Below the pieces are notes generated by a model. The model did no database searches. It had not been told where the DNA came from and worked only from the letters and a program-made list of their open reading frames with translations. A DNA stretch of 64,000 bases, from positions 3,012,001 through 3,076,000 of the forward strand of contig NZ_AP019400.1 of the NCBI RefSeq assembly GCF_004295585.1. The letters run 5' to 3'. The translations under genes and the position numbers were made by a program. Below, piece after piece: positions 49,406-58,622 of this stretch. Origin of the DNA: Cohnella abietis. GTDB lineage: Bacteria; Bacillota; Bacilli; Paenibacillales; Paenibacillaceae. The stretch's first letter is position 1. Every line of letters begins with the position of its first letter.

Positions 49406-50203
49406 ATGACAATCCCCTTGCGGATAGCATTGATACAAATGAATATAGTCTCAGGTGACACAGAAGCTAATTTCGCTAAGCTGGAAGCTCGACTTGAGGA
49501 AGCAGCTGCTATTGATCCCAAGCCGGATCTTATTATTTTTCCAGAAATGTGGAATACAGGCTACGCACTTACTGAAATAAATGAATTAGCGGACCCAGAC
49601 GGGCTGCGGACTAAAGAGGTCATAGCTGCTTTTTGCCGGAAGCATAAAATCAATGTGCTAGCTGGCTCCATTGCGCAGAAACGTGAAAACTCCGTAACCA
49701 ACACTGCTCATGTGTTCAATCGAAATGGGGAAGAGGTTACCGAATATAGCAAAATCCATCTTTTTAAGCTCATGAACGAGCATTTACATTTGGAGCCTGG
49801 TCAGCAGTTGGGGAGCTTTAACTTAGAGGGTATACCTGCAGCAGTTATGATTTGCTACGACATCCGGTTCCCGGAGCTGGCTCGGAAGTTAGCGCTTGAA
49901 GGCGCCAAAATTTTGTTCGTACCGGCTGAATGGCCGCATCCGCGTCTGCATCACTGGCGTACGTTGCTTCAGGCACGGGCGATCGAGAACCAAATGTACG
50001 TCGTATCGTGCAATACTGTTGGAGAGAGCGGCGGCACAAGCTTCTTTGGTCATTCGATGATAATTGACCCTTGGGGCGAGGTGCTCGCAGAAGCAGCTGA
50101 AGAGGAAACGATCCTTGTAGCTGAGATAGATATGGCGTTGGTTGATGAAGTGAGAGGGAGAATTCCTGTTTTCGCTGACCGCAAGCCACCCTTATACGAG
50201 TAA
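49406..50203 (+). CDS. mtnU: Carbon-nitrogen family hydrolase, MtnU-like
   Basis: 265 residues, nitrilase fold with catalytic Glu-Lys-Cys: E in IIFPEMWNTGY, K in YSKIHLFKL, C in MICYDIRFPELAR. Related to omega-amidases; in Bacillus mtnU lies with mtnE and is thought to hydrolyse the amide of 2-oxo acid produced when glutamine is amino donor. The binding site AGGAGTGGAG is five bases before the ATG at 49406. A bidirectional terminator follows. Confidence 0.8.
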   Translation: MTIPLRIALIQMNIVSGDTEANFAKLEARLEEAAAIDPKPDLIIFPEMWNTGYALTEINELADPDGLRTKEVIAAFCRKHKINVLAGSIAQKRENSVTNTAHVFNRNGEEVTEYSKIHLFKLMNEHLHLEPGQQLGSFNLEGIPAAVMICYDIRFPELARKLALEGAKILFVPAEWPHPRLHHWRTLLQARAIENQMYVVSCNTVGESGGTSFFGHSMIIDPWGEVLAEAAEEETILVAEIDMALVDEVRGRIPVFADRKPPLYE

Positions 50204-50206
50204 ATG

Positions 50207-50238
50207 AAAAAGAACTGGCGAAGCCGCCAGTTCTTTTT
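50207..50238. terminator. Bidirectional terminator between mtnU and lysR
   Basis: AAAAAGAACTGGCG (50207-50220) with CGCCAGTTCTTTTT (50225-50238), a perfect 14-bp repeat including both A- and T-runs, four-base loop. Confidence 0.92.
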
Positions 50239-50278
50239 TTGTATCCATACCTAGGTAGAGAAATCTCTTTGTATGGTG

Positions 50279-51175
50279 CTAGGACAAGAGAGAATTTTGG
50301 AAGGTGGAGATGAAGGCTTCAGCGGCATTAGAAAGGTAACGGCCTTTGCGATAGGCGATAACGAGTGTTCGAGTTGGATTTCCTTCTAAGTTTAGATAGA
50401 CGGGAGCGCGGACCTGCCAATCATTGCGCATAACCATTTTCGGCAAGAAAGCGATACCCATACCCGCAGCAACTAGAGATTGTACGGTTTCAATATTGCC
50501 GCTTTCGAAGACGACACGTGGATCAAACCCTGCGGTTTGACAAATATCATGTGCAATAGCTCTGAAGCCTTGCCCCTTTTTCAACAGCACGAAAGGTTCG
50601 TCCTGTAATCTGGCAATAGGTATTATGGCATCCTTATACTCTGGAGCGGCGAGCGGATGGTCAGGAGGAACGGCAAGGCAAATGCCTTCTTCGATGACTG
50701 GCAAATAAGCAAGTGAAGGATCGATAAGAGGCAGCGATAAGAGGCTAACGTCTGTCCCTCCATTTGCTGTTAATTGCTCTAACCGTTTAGTGGATTCCTC
50801 AATTAGGACGATTTCGATATTGGGAAAGGCTTCGCGGAAAACGGGAAGCACCCGCGGCAATATATGGGAACCCGTCATAGGCAGACTGCCCACAACAATT
50901 CGCCCCTTACGCATATCGGCAATGTCTTCCATTTCCCGCCGGAGCTGATCAGTCATATCAACAATTTGCTGAGCTTTATCGACGAATACTGAGCCCGCAT
51001 AGGTCAGCTCTACGGAGTTCGTACTCCTTTTAAACAGTAACACTCCCAATTCCTTCTCCAGCTTAGATAGCTGCTGGCTAAGGGATGGCTGGGCAATGTG
51101 CAGCTTCTCGGCAGCCCGGGAGAAGTTTCGCTCTGTAGCGATTTGTATCGTATATAGAAGCTGTCGAAATTCCAT
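50279..51175 (-). CDS. LysR-type transcriptional regulator
   Basis: 298 residues from ATG 51175, preceded by AAGGGACGG; an ATG seven codons upstream has no site. N-terminal helix-turn-helix (NFSRAAEKLHIAQPSLSQQLSKLEKELGVLLFKR, quoted in part, about 19-52) and a C-terminal co-inducer domain (VGSLPMTGSHILPRVLPVF, GMGIAFLPKMV). Divergent from leuC, with a palindrome AGATATTATATCT between them that overlaps its own TATAAT -10, the usual layout of an autorepressed LysR activator of the facing operon. Effector unknown; a leucine pathway intermediate is a reasonable guess. Confidence 0.88.
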   Translation of the reverse strand: MEFRQLLYTIQIATERNFSRAAEKLHIAQPSLSQQLSKLEKELGVLLFKRSTNSVELTYAGSVFVDKAQQIVDMTDQLRREMEDIADMRKGRIVVGSLPMTGSHILPRVLPVFREAFPNIEIVLIEESTKRLEQLTANGGTDVSLLSLPLIDPSLAYLPVIEEGICLAVPPDHPLAAPEYKDAIIPIARLQDEPFVLLKKGQGFRAIAHDICQTAGFDPRVVFESGNIETVQSLVAAGMGIAFLPKMVMRNDWQVRAPVYLNLEGNPTRTLVIAYRKGRYLSNAAEAFISTFQNSLLS

Positions 51176-51218
51176 AATCGTTTTCCGTCCCTTCATAGAT
51201 TGTAACTATTAACCTTAT

Positions 51219-51260
51219 AGATATTATATCTTGGAACAATGAAAGAATAAATGATAAGAT
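51219..51260 (+). promoter_or_regulatory. LysR-type operator and leuC promoter
   Basis: AGATAT-T-ATATCT (51219-51231) is a perfect dyad. It contains a minus-strand TATAAT for the lysR gene and directly abuts a plus-strand promoter TTGGAA (51231-51236), 18-base spacer, TAAGAT (51255-51260) for leuC. Contact of a bound regulator with polymerase at the weak -35 would fit activation. Confidence 0.55.
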
Positions 51261-51301
51261 AAGCTCATGATAAAAGAAGCCCGATAGAGGTGAACAGAGA
51301 C

Positions 51302-52723
51302 ATGAGTAAACAAACGATGTTTGAGAAAATTTGGAACAACCACGTCATCGTCGCTGGAGAAGGAAAGCCTAGCATCCTTTACATCGACCTGCACTTGGTC
51401 CATGAAGTAACTTCCCCACAAGCATTTGAGGGCTTGCGCCTTTCTGGACGTAAGGTTAGACGTCCTGAGCTTACATTCGCAACAATGGATCACAATGTCC
51501 CTACTAAGGACCGTTTTAACATCTCTGATCCGATTTCCAAGCAGCAGATCGATACTTTAACGACTAACTGCGAGGAATTTGGCGTAAAGCTGTATGATTT
51601 GAACACAATTGACCAAGGTGTCGTACACGTTATGGGACCTGAGCTCGGTTTGACTCATCCAGGTAAAACAATTGTTTGCGGTGACAGCCATACTTCCACG
51701 CATGGTGCTTTCGGAGCGTTGGCTTTCGGAATCGGGACGAGTGAGGTTGAGCACGTTCTTGCAACTCAGTGCTTGCAGCAATCGAAGGCGAAGACGATGG
51801 TTATTCACTTCAACGGTAAACGTAAACCAGGCATTACAGCTAAGGATATGATTCTTGGACTGATCGCACAATACGGCACAGATTTCGGAACTGGTTATGT
51901 TATGGAGTACACGGGCGAAGCGATTCGTGCACTTACGATGGAAGAGCGGATGACAGTATGTAATATGTCTATTGAAGCCGGTGCACGTGCAGGCTTGATC
52001 GCTCCTGACGAAACGACTTTCGAATATTTGCGCGGTCGTGAATATGCGCCTCAAGGTGCGGCATTCGATGCTGCAGTTGAGCAATGGAAAGCATTGTGTA
52101 CAGACGAAGGCGCCGAATTCGATACTGTTATTGATTTCGATGTGGATGCTCTTATTCCTCAAGTTACTTGGGGCACAAGCCCAGGCATGGGAACTGGCAT
52201 TACTTCTTCCGTTCCAGTACCAGAAAATCTTCCTACGGAAAACGAGCGCAAAGCAGCAGCAAACGCACTCGAGTACATGGATCTTAAGCCAGGTACACCG
52301 ATGACTGAAATTGAAATCGATTATGTGTTCATTGGCTCTTGCACGAATGGACGCATCGAGGATTTGAGAGCAGCTGCTTCTGTTGCTCGCGGTCATAAAG
52401 TAAGCTCCAACGTTACAGCTATCGTCGTTCCAGGCTCTGGACGGGTTAAAATTCAAGCGGAAAAAGAAGGCTTGGACAAGGTGTTTACAGAAGCGGGCTT
52501 TGAATGGCGTGAAGCGGGCTGCTCTATGTGTCTGGCCATGAATCCCGATGTTCTGAAGCCGGGTCAACGTTGTGCGTCAACATCCAATCGTAACTTCGAA
52601 GGTCGTCAAGGTCGCGGTGGACGTACGCATCTCGTTTCGCCTGAAATGGCTGCAGCAGCAGCTGTTCAAGGTCGTTTCGTCGATGTTCGCACATGGGAAT
52701 TCAAGTCTGAAGTAAACGCGTAA
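51302..52723 (+). CDS. leuC: 3-isopropylmalate dehydratase large subunit
   Basis: 473 residues from ATG 51302, eight bases after GAGGTGA; a GTG at 51290 is inside that site. Aconitase family: [48 protein letters not shown], and the 4Fe-4S cysteines in [12 protein letters not shown] and GCSMCLAMN. Isomerises 2- and 3-isopropylmalate in leucine synthesis. Only leuC and leuD are here; leuA and leuB must be elsewhere. Confidence 0.96.
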   Translation: MSKQTMFEKIWNNHVIVAGEGKPSILYIDLHLVHEVTSPQAFEGLRLSGRKVRRPELTFATMDHNVPTKDRFNISDPISKQQIDTLTTNCEEFGVKLYDLNTIDQGVVHVMGPELGLTHPGKTIVCGDSHTSTHGAFGALAFGIGTSEVEHVLATQCLQQSKAKTMVIHFNGKRKPGITAKDMILGLIAQYGTDFGTGYVMEYTGEAIRALTMEERMTVCNMSIEAGARAGLIAPDETTFEYLRGREYAPQGAAFDAAVEQWKALCTDEGAEFDTVIDFDVDALIPQVTWGTSPGMGTGITSSVPVPENLPTENERKAAANALEYMDLKPGTPMTEIEIDYVFIGSCTNGRIEDLRAAASVARGHKVSSNVTAIVVPGSGRVKIQAEKEGLDKVFTEAGFEWREAGCSMCLAMNPDVLKPGQRCASTSNRNFEGRQGRGGRTHLVSPEMAAAAAVQGRFVDVRTWEFKSEVNA

Positions 52724-52743
52724 GAAGAGGAGGAGCAATCAAC

Positions 52744-53346
52744 ATGGAACCTTTTGTACAATTAAATGGTCTTGTCGCCCCGGTTGACCGGGTTAATGTA
52801 GATACGGATGCAATTATTCCTAAGCAATTTTTGAAAAGAATTGAAAGAAGCGGGTTCGGTCAATTTCTATTCTTCGAATGGAGATGGGATGAGCAAGGTA
52901 ATGTCATTCCCGAATTTAATTTGAATAAGCCGCGTTATCAAGGTGCTTCTGTTTTGATTTCACGTGCTAACTTCGGCTGCGGCTCATCCCGTGAGCATGC
53001 TCCTTGGGCGATTCTGGACTACGGCTTCCGCTGCATCATTGCTCCGTCGTTCGCAGATATTTTTTACAATAACTGCTTTAAGAATGGGATTCTGCCTATC
53101 AAGCTTAGCGAAGAGCAAGTAGAGGACCTGTTCCAACGGACGAATGCTAAAGAAGGCTACACGTTGAAAGTCGATCTAGAGAACAGTGTACTCAGCGACG
53201 AAGACGGTCTTAGTATTTCTTTCCAAATCGACGAGCATCGTCGTCAGTTCTTGCTGCAAGGCTTGGATGATATTGGTCTTACTCTTCAGCATGAGAATGC
53301 GATTACTGCATACGAAGCAAAGCGTGCGGCAAGCGTTAGTGCTTAA
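52744..53346 (+). CDS. leuD: 3-isopropylmalate dehydratase small subunit
   Basis: 200 residues. Swivelling domain: [53 protein letters not shown]. Completes the LeuCD active site. GAGGAGGAG precedes the ATG, 20 bases after leuC. A strong terminator follows. Confidence 0.96.
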   Translation: MEPFVQLNGLVAPVDRVNVDTDAIIPKQFLKRIERSGFGQFLFFEWRWDEQGNVIPEFNLNKPRYQGASVLISRANFGCGSSREHAPWAILDYGFRCIIAPSFADIFYNNCFKNGILPIKLSEEQVEDLFQRTNAKEGYTLKVDLENSVLSDEDGLSISFQIDEHRRQFLLQGLDDIGLTLQHENAITAYEAKRAASVSA

Positions 53347-53373
53347 GATAATCAGGTAATTTATTTATAAAAT

Positions 53374-53425
53374 AAGACCTTTTGTTCCCGAATCGGCAAA
53401 TTTCGGGACAAGGGGTCTTTTTTTC
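53374..53425 (+). terminator. Intrinsic terminator of leuCD
   Basis: Outer stem AAGACC/GGTCTT (53374-53379 with 53414-53419) continuing into GTTCCCGAA/TTTCGGGAC with an eight-base loop, then a run of T to 53425. Confidence 0.9.
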
Positions 53426-53469
53426 CTCTTTTACGCAACTTTTCATGGCGAAACACGTCTAATCATTCG

Positions 53470-53497
53470 TGGACAAGCCGAAGTACAAATACATAAT
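53470..53497 (+). promoter_or_regulatory. Promoter of the amidase gene
   Basis: TGGACA (53470-53475), 16-base spacer, CATAAT (53492-53497), each 5/6; 41 bases before the ATG. Confidence 0.6.
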
Positions 53498-53537
53498 CGG
53501 AGTTGTAAACAAATCTTTTTTTACATCGAGGTGAAGC

Positions 53538-54986
53538 ATGAAGAAGTTGTTGTCCTTGTTGTTCGTCGTCTCTGTCATGCTGTTCTTGAGCGCGGGTATC
53601 GTTCATGCCGCTAAGGTAGAAGCTGTAGTACCTCAGCTTATATTGGACGGTAAAACCCTAAAGCCAGATGTTGCTCCCATTATAATGAGTAACTCAGTAT
53701 TGATACCCGTTCGGATCGCCACTGAGAGTCTTGGCTTTAAGGTTGATTACGACAATAAGAAAAGGCAAGTTACCGTATCGAATGGCGTTAAGCAATTGAT
53801 TATGACAATTGATAATAAGACGGCATTACTCGATAACGAGCCTAAGCAAATGTTAGTTGCACCCCAATTAATATCTAACACTACTCTTATCCCTCTCAGA
53901 TTCCTCGGCGATTCTTTAGGCGTCTCAGTCGTCTGGGATAATAAAATTAAATCGGTATTTTTATATTCGCCCGATAACAGCACTCCACCCGTAACAGAAC
54001 CGCCTGAAACGGAGACGCCGACCAAGCCTGATGATGGAGAAGTGGATACACCCGTTACTACGCCTGTGATAAACGGAAATATTTACGAAGTGCGTTATGA
54101 AACGAATTCAGTTGTATTGAAATATGACGGTGTTATAGCTCCTAGTATATTCAAGCTAGACAATCCTAAGCGGATTGTAGTCGATCTTCCTAATACTCAG
54201 TACGCACCGTCGGGATTCCTTCCTGCAGTTGATTTCTCGAAGGAAGCTGAAGGAAAGCTGTTAGTTACAGAGCATCCGGCATTACAGTCAGTTCGCTACT
54301 CCCTGTTCGGGGAAGCTTCTAAAGCCCCACGATTCGTTCTAGATTTGAATCAGAACATGGACTACGAGCTAATTAACGATACAACCATTGGAGAGCTTAG
54401 AATTTTCCTTGTACAACCTGTATCCGTTCCTATTCCTAGCAAATCGTTATACACGGTTGTATTGGATGCGGGACATGGAGGATCCGATCCGGGTGCGATA
54501 AGCATCACAAAACGTACGGAGAAGGAATTTAATTTATCTGTCATCCTGAAGGTGCAGGCGCTGCTATCAGGAGAGGAGAAAATTAAGCTTGTAATGACCC
54601 GTACAACGGACACATTCCCAACATTGGCGGATAGGTATAACCTTGCTAATTCCGTCAAAGCCGATCTATTCGTATCTGTTCATGCGAACAGTTACACTCC
54701 TGCAACGAACGGAACCGAAACCTATTATACTCGCGAGGACAGCAAGGCTTTTGCAACGCTGATGCATTCCTATCTCGCACCAGCAACTGGCCTCAAGGAT
54801 AATGGTGTCAGACGCCATTCCGTGAATTTGGCAGTTACAACCAAGACTACAATGCCTGCGATATTGTTGGAAATCGGTTATTTATCGAGTCAGATCGATG
54901 AGCCACAACTATTCACAGAGGACCTGCAAAATAGAGTTGCTGTTGCTATAGCAACAGGCATTAAGAAACAGCTGAAATTAATTTAA
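53538..54986 (+). CDS. Secreted N-acetylmuramoyl-L-alanine amidase with copper-amine-oxidase-like and AMIN domains
   Basis: 482 residues. Signal peptide 1-24 (KKLLSLLFVVSVMLFLSAGIVHA in part). Residues 30-150: copper amine oxidase N-terminal-like repeats (LILDGKTL, LIPVRIATESLGFKVDYDN, LIPLRFLGDSLGVSVVWDN). Proline/Thr-rich linker about 152-175. AMIN domain about 178-295. Amidase_3 catalytic domain about 300-480 with zinc ligands in DAGHGGSDPG, the E of RTEKEFNLS, SVHANS and catalytic E in LLEIGYLS. Cleaves the peptide from the glycan of the wall in division or remodelling. GAGGTGAAG upstream. This N-terminal domain mix is typical of paenibacilli. Confidence 0.93.
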   Translation: MKKLLSLLFVVSVMLFLSAGIVHAAKVEAVVPQLILDGKTLKPDVAPIIMSNSVLIPVRIATESLGFKVDYDNKKRQVTVSNGVKQLIMTIDNKTALLDNEPKQMLVAPQLISNTTLIPLRFLGDSLGVSVVWDNKIKSVFLYSPDNSTPPVTEPPETETPTKPDDGEVDTPVTTPVINGNIYEVRYETNSVVLKYDGVIAPSIFKLDNPKRIVVDLPNTQYAPSGFLPAVDFSKEAEGKLLVTEHPALQSVRYSLFGEASKAPRFVLDLNQNMDYELINDTTIGELRIFLVQPVSVPIPSKSLYTVVLDAGHGGSDPGAISITKRTEKEFNLSVILKVQALLSGEEKIKLVMTRTTDTFPTLADRYNLANSVKADLFVSVHANSYTPATNGTETYYTREDSKAFATLMHSYLAPATGLKDNGVRRHSVNLAVTTKTTMPAILLEIGYLSSQIDEPQLFTEDLQNRVAVAIATGIKKQLKLI

Positions 54987-54991
54987 GCAAT

Positions 54992-55015
54992 CCGGCCCTC
55001 TTAGTTGGGGGCCGG
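54992..55015 (+). other. GC-rich hairpin between amidase and SLH gene
   Basis: CCGGCCC (54992-54998) with GGGCCGG (55009-55015), without a T-run. May stabilise the amidase mRNA end or partially uncouple the SLH gene. Confidence 0.4.
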
Positions 55016-55049
55016 TATATGTGTATTTAGGGAGAGGGGAAATTAGACG

Positions 55050-57761
55050 ATGAATACACTTTCGAAAGGGATTTGTGGATTACTTGTAGCTTCACTAATT
55101 GGTACGGGGGTTGCATGGACAACGTCACCCGTGTCTGCGGCATCGCCTTTTACGGACGTGAAAGCGGGTCATTGGGCTGACAAGCACATCACTAAGCTTG
55201 CATTGCAAGGGATATTAAAGGGTGGCACGGGAAGTGCTGCAGGAACGTTTAGCCCCGGTAAAGCGGTTAGCCGACAAGAAGCTGTTATTATTGCATTAAG
55301 ATTCATGGGTGTTGCGAATGAGATTAAAACGACAGATGTACTTGTATTTCCAAGCGACATGGTTATTAAAGAAGATTACAAGCCATACATAAAGCTAGCC
55401 CTTCTGAAAAAAATTCTAGTCATAGACGAAGAAGTAGAATTAGCGAAGAAGGAGAAAGGCAAAGAGTGGGGAAGTAGTCCCGCAACAAGAGAATGGATGG
55501 CTAAGCTGCTAGTACGTGCGATTGGCAAGGATGCTGATGCAAAGCTGCTAGCTGATAAAGCAACTTCCTTCGGTGATGATGCGAAAATTGATACAAAGCT
55601 AAAGGGCTACGTGAACGTTGCAGTTTCTTCTAAGCTAGTTACAGGAGTTACAGCAACTAAGTTCGATCCCCTTGCTATAGTGACAAGAGAAACGGCTTCT
55701 ACGCTGTTCAGTCGGGCAGAATCTCAAATATCTGTTACCTATCCGGGTCAAATTTTCGGTACTTTGTTATCTAGCTCGGCAAGCAAAATATCCTTGATGC
55801 TGGCAGACGGTACAGCTAAAGATTACAATCTTTCACCAACGGCTTCTATTTACAGCTTCAATTCCGATCTGACAACGGCCATAACTAACCTGAAGCAGTA
55901 TGGTGAAGTGACATTACTTCCTAACAGTGATGGAAGCATCGGTTATGTGGAGCAAACAAACGAAACTCCTAAAGTGAAAACAGTGGAAGGCACATTAAGT
56001 TTGGTTGTTAAATCGAAATCCAGATTAACTCTATCTGTTGGCGGAGTGGATGAAGATTATTTTTATGATCCACAGCGTGCTCCAACCATAACAGATGCCA
56101 ACGGACAAGCACTTACTTTAGACAATATCCCGGTTAATGTTCCGGTGAAGCTAACCATAGATGCCTTTAGACCTGATGGTAAAATTATCTCTATAACAGT
56201 TACTCAATCCGTATCGAATAAAACAGGAATAGGTACTGTAGCAGCATGGGATGTTGCCAATCGTAAGCTACAGGTTAAAGATTCTTCTTCCGATAAAGTT
56301 GACAGCTTAAACGTAGCTGCTAATGCTACAATTAAATATAACAACGTAAATCAGACGTTCGATCAGCTTAAGGTTGGTGACGCGATCTCTTATGAAGTTA
56401 AAACGGGGGTAGTAACGAGCATTGTCGTTACTAAGACTGAACAGCCTACTATTACGGGAACTCTTGATGCTGTCATTAAGTCGAATAATTCAATTCAATA
56501 TACCGTTAATAACAATCTGGAAGTGAAGCGCTTAGCAGACAGTTATACGGTAAAGATTGAAGGCTATTCTGATGTGACAATTGATGATGTTGTTAAGGGA
56601 GATACGATTACTTTAACACTTAACGATGCTGGCAAAGTGACAAAGATTACGGTATTGAATCGGTCGGTTAATACGTTATATTCTGCAACCGTAATTAGTT
56701 ATGTAGCTAAAGCGAAAACCTTAATCGTGAATGACTCCGCAGGAGTTAAACACAACTTTAATATTACACCTACTACACGTTTTGATCTCAACGGAACAGT
56801 GCTATCACTTGAGTCAGCAACTTCATTTATCTCTACCGAAGGCAAGAGAATTAGTGTAGGTTTTAGTGGAGATAATGCTGTATTTGTTTCTGTTATTGCT
56901 AAATATACGGGTACAGTTCTAGAAAATAACATTCAAGCCAAAACAATTAAGCTGTCCCTTGATTCCTCGAACAGTATAACAGTTCCATATATCTTCCCTT
57001 CTGTCGAGATATATGGACAAACCTCCAAAACCTATACCGATATTAAGGTTGGAGATGTAGTCACTTTGCAGCTTGGAAATAATACTCAAGATCAAGCAAC
57101 GGGAATTCTATTACACAAGACAGTTCAGCTAGAGGTAGTCTCCGTAGATGCGCTAGGAAACAGATTAGGCATTAAAAGAAGCGATGGTATTGTTGAAAGC
57201 TGGCAAATCAATGCTTCGACTGTTCTGCAGGATGATAACGGAGCGACAATTAATTTGAACTCCATCGCTGTAGGTAGCGTTGTTAATGTATCTTTCCAAG
57301 GACTTACTGCAGTCAAGATCAAGACAGTCCCTGTTACGATCGGTAAAGTAACCACAGTGAACGCAGCTGCGGGTTCGCTAGATATTGCTTCTTCAACAGG
57401 TTCGGTATCGACTAAGGTTATTGGAACGAATGTCACTATAATTCGGGATAACAACAAACATACCTCACTTTCAGTTATACAGCCGGAAGATCGTGTCGAG
57501 ATCCGGAAGGATGAGACTGATCGTACGGTTATTGAAGTCATCACTCCTGTGAAGAAGCCAGTGCTTAAATTTGACACTGTATCCCAGTTGCTTTATATCA
57601 ATGAGAAAGCAACGAATGCAACGGTTTATACTTCTTATAGCCTTCACCCTAAAGTAAACATTCATCAGGGTACGAAGACTTTGACGACTGATGACCTGAA
57701 TTACGGTGACTCGCTTACTCTTTACATTTTGCGTGGCACTATTATTGAAATTATTAAGTAA
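55050..57761 (+). CDS. S-layer homology domain surface protein
   Basis: 903 residues. Signal peptide ends near residue 31 (VSAASPF). Two clear SLH modules and a probable middle one cover about 32-230 (FTDVKAGHWADKHITKLALQGILKGG and YVNVAVSSKLVTGVTATKFDPLAIVTRETASTLFSRA in part), which should bind pyruvylated wall polysaccharide. The remaining 670 residues are beta-rich with repeated units of the form KVGDxIxxEVxxGVVTxIxV and VTxIxVLNRSVNTLYS, about 70-80 residues apart, i.e. a string of similar beta modules. No enzyme motif. GAGAGGGGA precedes the ATG. Likely a structural or adhesive wall protein co-expressed with the amidase. Confidence 0.88.
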   Translation: MNTLSKGICGLLVASLIGTGVAWTTSPVSAASPFTDVKAGHWADKHITKLALQGILKGGTGSAAGTFSPGKAVSRQEAVIIALRFMGVANEIKTTDVLVFPSDMVIKEDYKPYIKLALLKKILVIDEEVELAKKEKGKEWGSSPATREWMAKLLVRAIGKDADAKLLADKATSFGDDAKIDTKLKGYVNVAVSSKLVTGVTATKFDPLAIVTRETASTLFSRAESQISVTYPGQIFGTLLSSSASKISLMLADGTAKDYNLSPTASIYSFNSDLTTAITNLKQYGEVTLLPNSDGSIGYVEQTNETPKVKTVEGTLSLVVKSKSRLTLSVGGVDEDYFYDPQRAPTITDANGQALTLDNIPVNVPVKLTIDAFRPDGKIISITVTQSVSNKTGIGTVAAWDVANRKLQVKDSSSDKVDSLNVAANATIKYNNVNQTFDQLKVGDAISYEVKTGVVTSIVVTKTEQPTITGTLDAVIKSNNSIQYTVNNNLEVKRLADSYTVKIEGYSDVTIDDVVKGDTITLTLNDAGKVTKITVLNRSVNTLYSATVISYVAKAKTLIVNDSAGVKHNFNITPTTRFDLNGTVLSLESATSFISTEGKRISVGFSGDNAVFVSVIAKYTGTVLENNIQAKTIKLSLDSSNSITVPYIFPSVEIYGQTSKTYTDIKVGDVVTLQLGNNTQDQATGILLHKTVQLEVVSVDALGNRLGIKRSDGIVESWQINASTVLQDDNGATINLNSIAVGSVVNVSFQGLTAVKIKTVPVTIGKVTTVNAAAGSLDIASSTGSVSTKVIGTNVTIIRDNNKHTSLSVIQPEDRVEIRKDETDRTVIEVITPVKKPVLKFDTVSQLLYINEKATNATVYTSYSLHPKVNIHQGTKTLTTDDLNYGDSLTLYILRGTIIEIIK

Positions 57762-57778
57762 CATTGAAATTTGATTAA

Positions 57779-57828
57779 AGAAGGAGCTACCCACAAGTGA
57801 AATACTTGGGGCAGCTCCTTCTTTTTTT
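57779..57828 (+). terminator. Intrinsic terminator of the SLH gene
   Basis: AGAAGGAGCT (57779-57788) with AGCTCCTTCT (57813-57822), inner CAAGT/ACTTG pairing, then a T-run to 57828. Confidence 0.93.
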
Positions 57829-57891
57829 GATTTATTGGTGGGGAGATAAGCGGAGCTGCCGACTAAATCGCCACTCTTATTTGCTCGCATA

Positions 57892-57920
57892 TTGCCGCAA
57901 AACGAAACTTCCGGTAAAAT
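57892..57920 (+). promoter_or_regulatory. Promoter of nth-dynA
   Basis: TTGCCG (57892-57897), 17-base spacer, TAAAAT (57915-57920); 34 bases before the nth ATG. Confidence 0.65.
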
Positions 57921-57953
57921 TATTATGAATTTCGGAATAATGAAGGAGCGCTT

Positions 57954-58622
57954 ATGAACGCTGCAACGATAAGGCACGTGCTGGATACGATGGCCGAGAT
58001 GTTTCCCGATGCCCATTGTGAGCTGATTCATCGCAATCCATTTGAGCTAACGATTGCGGTGCTGCTGTCTGCACAATGCACGGACGAAACTGTCAATAAA
58101 GTAACGGTTAATTTATTCGATAAATACCGTACTCCCCAAGACTATTTGAACGTACCTCTTGAGGAGCTTGAAAATGATATACGTCGAATTGGATTGTTTC
58201 GTACTAAAGCGGCGAACATTCAGAAGCTTTGTCGAATAGTCATTGATAAGTACGATGGAGAAATTCCTCATACTCATGAAGGGCTAGTAGAGCTGCCCGG
58301 TGTTGGTAGAAAGACAGCTAATGTAGTGATGTCTAATGCATTCGGTGTGCCAGCTATTGCCGTGGATACGCATGTTGATCGTGTATCCAAGAGACTGGGA
58401 ATTGCTAAAGCAGATGATTCTGTTCTAGAAGTAGAGAAGAAGCTAATGCGCAAAGTCCCACGAGAAGAGTGGACAATGACGCATCATCGGCTTATTTTTT
58501 TCGGGCGTTATCATTGTAAGGCACAAAACCCCAAATGTGATCTATGTCCAATATTGGAGCACTGCAAGGAAGGCAAGTCCCGCATGAAGGCGGCATTAAA
58601 GAAAAGGAGCGTTACCTCGTGA
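57954..58622 (+). CDS. nth: Endonuclease III
   Basis: 222 residues. Base excision glycosylase/AP lyase. Helix-hairpin-helix LPGVGRKTANVV with the catalytic lysine, catalytic aspartate in AVDTHVDRVSKRLG, and a C-terminal 4Fe-4S cluster C-x6-C-x2-C-x5-C (CKAQNPKCDLCPILEHC). GAAGGAG upstream. In Bacillus nth follows dnaD directly; here it lies 15 kb downstream and is coupled to dynA by a GTGA overlap. Confidence 0.95.
   Translation: MNAATIRHVLDTMAEMFPDAHCELIHRNPFELTIAVLLSAQCTDETVNKVTVNLFDKYRTPQDYLNVPLEELENDIRRIGLFRTKAANIQKLCRIVIDKYDGEIPHTHEGLVELPGVGRKTANVVMSNAFGVPAIAVDTHVDRVSKRLGIAKADDSVLEVEKKLMRKVPREEWTMTHHRLIFFGRYHCKAQNPKCDLCPILEHCKEGKSRMKAALKKRSVTS

Noticed and set aside
51557..52567. 336-residue minus-strand frame antisense to leuC
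   Set aside because: Leu/Ser/Arg/Cys-rich translation typical of an antisense shadow; leuC itself has full family motifs across the region.
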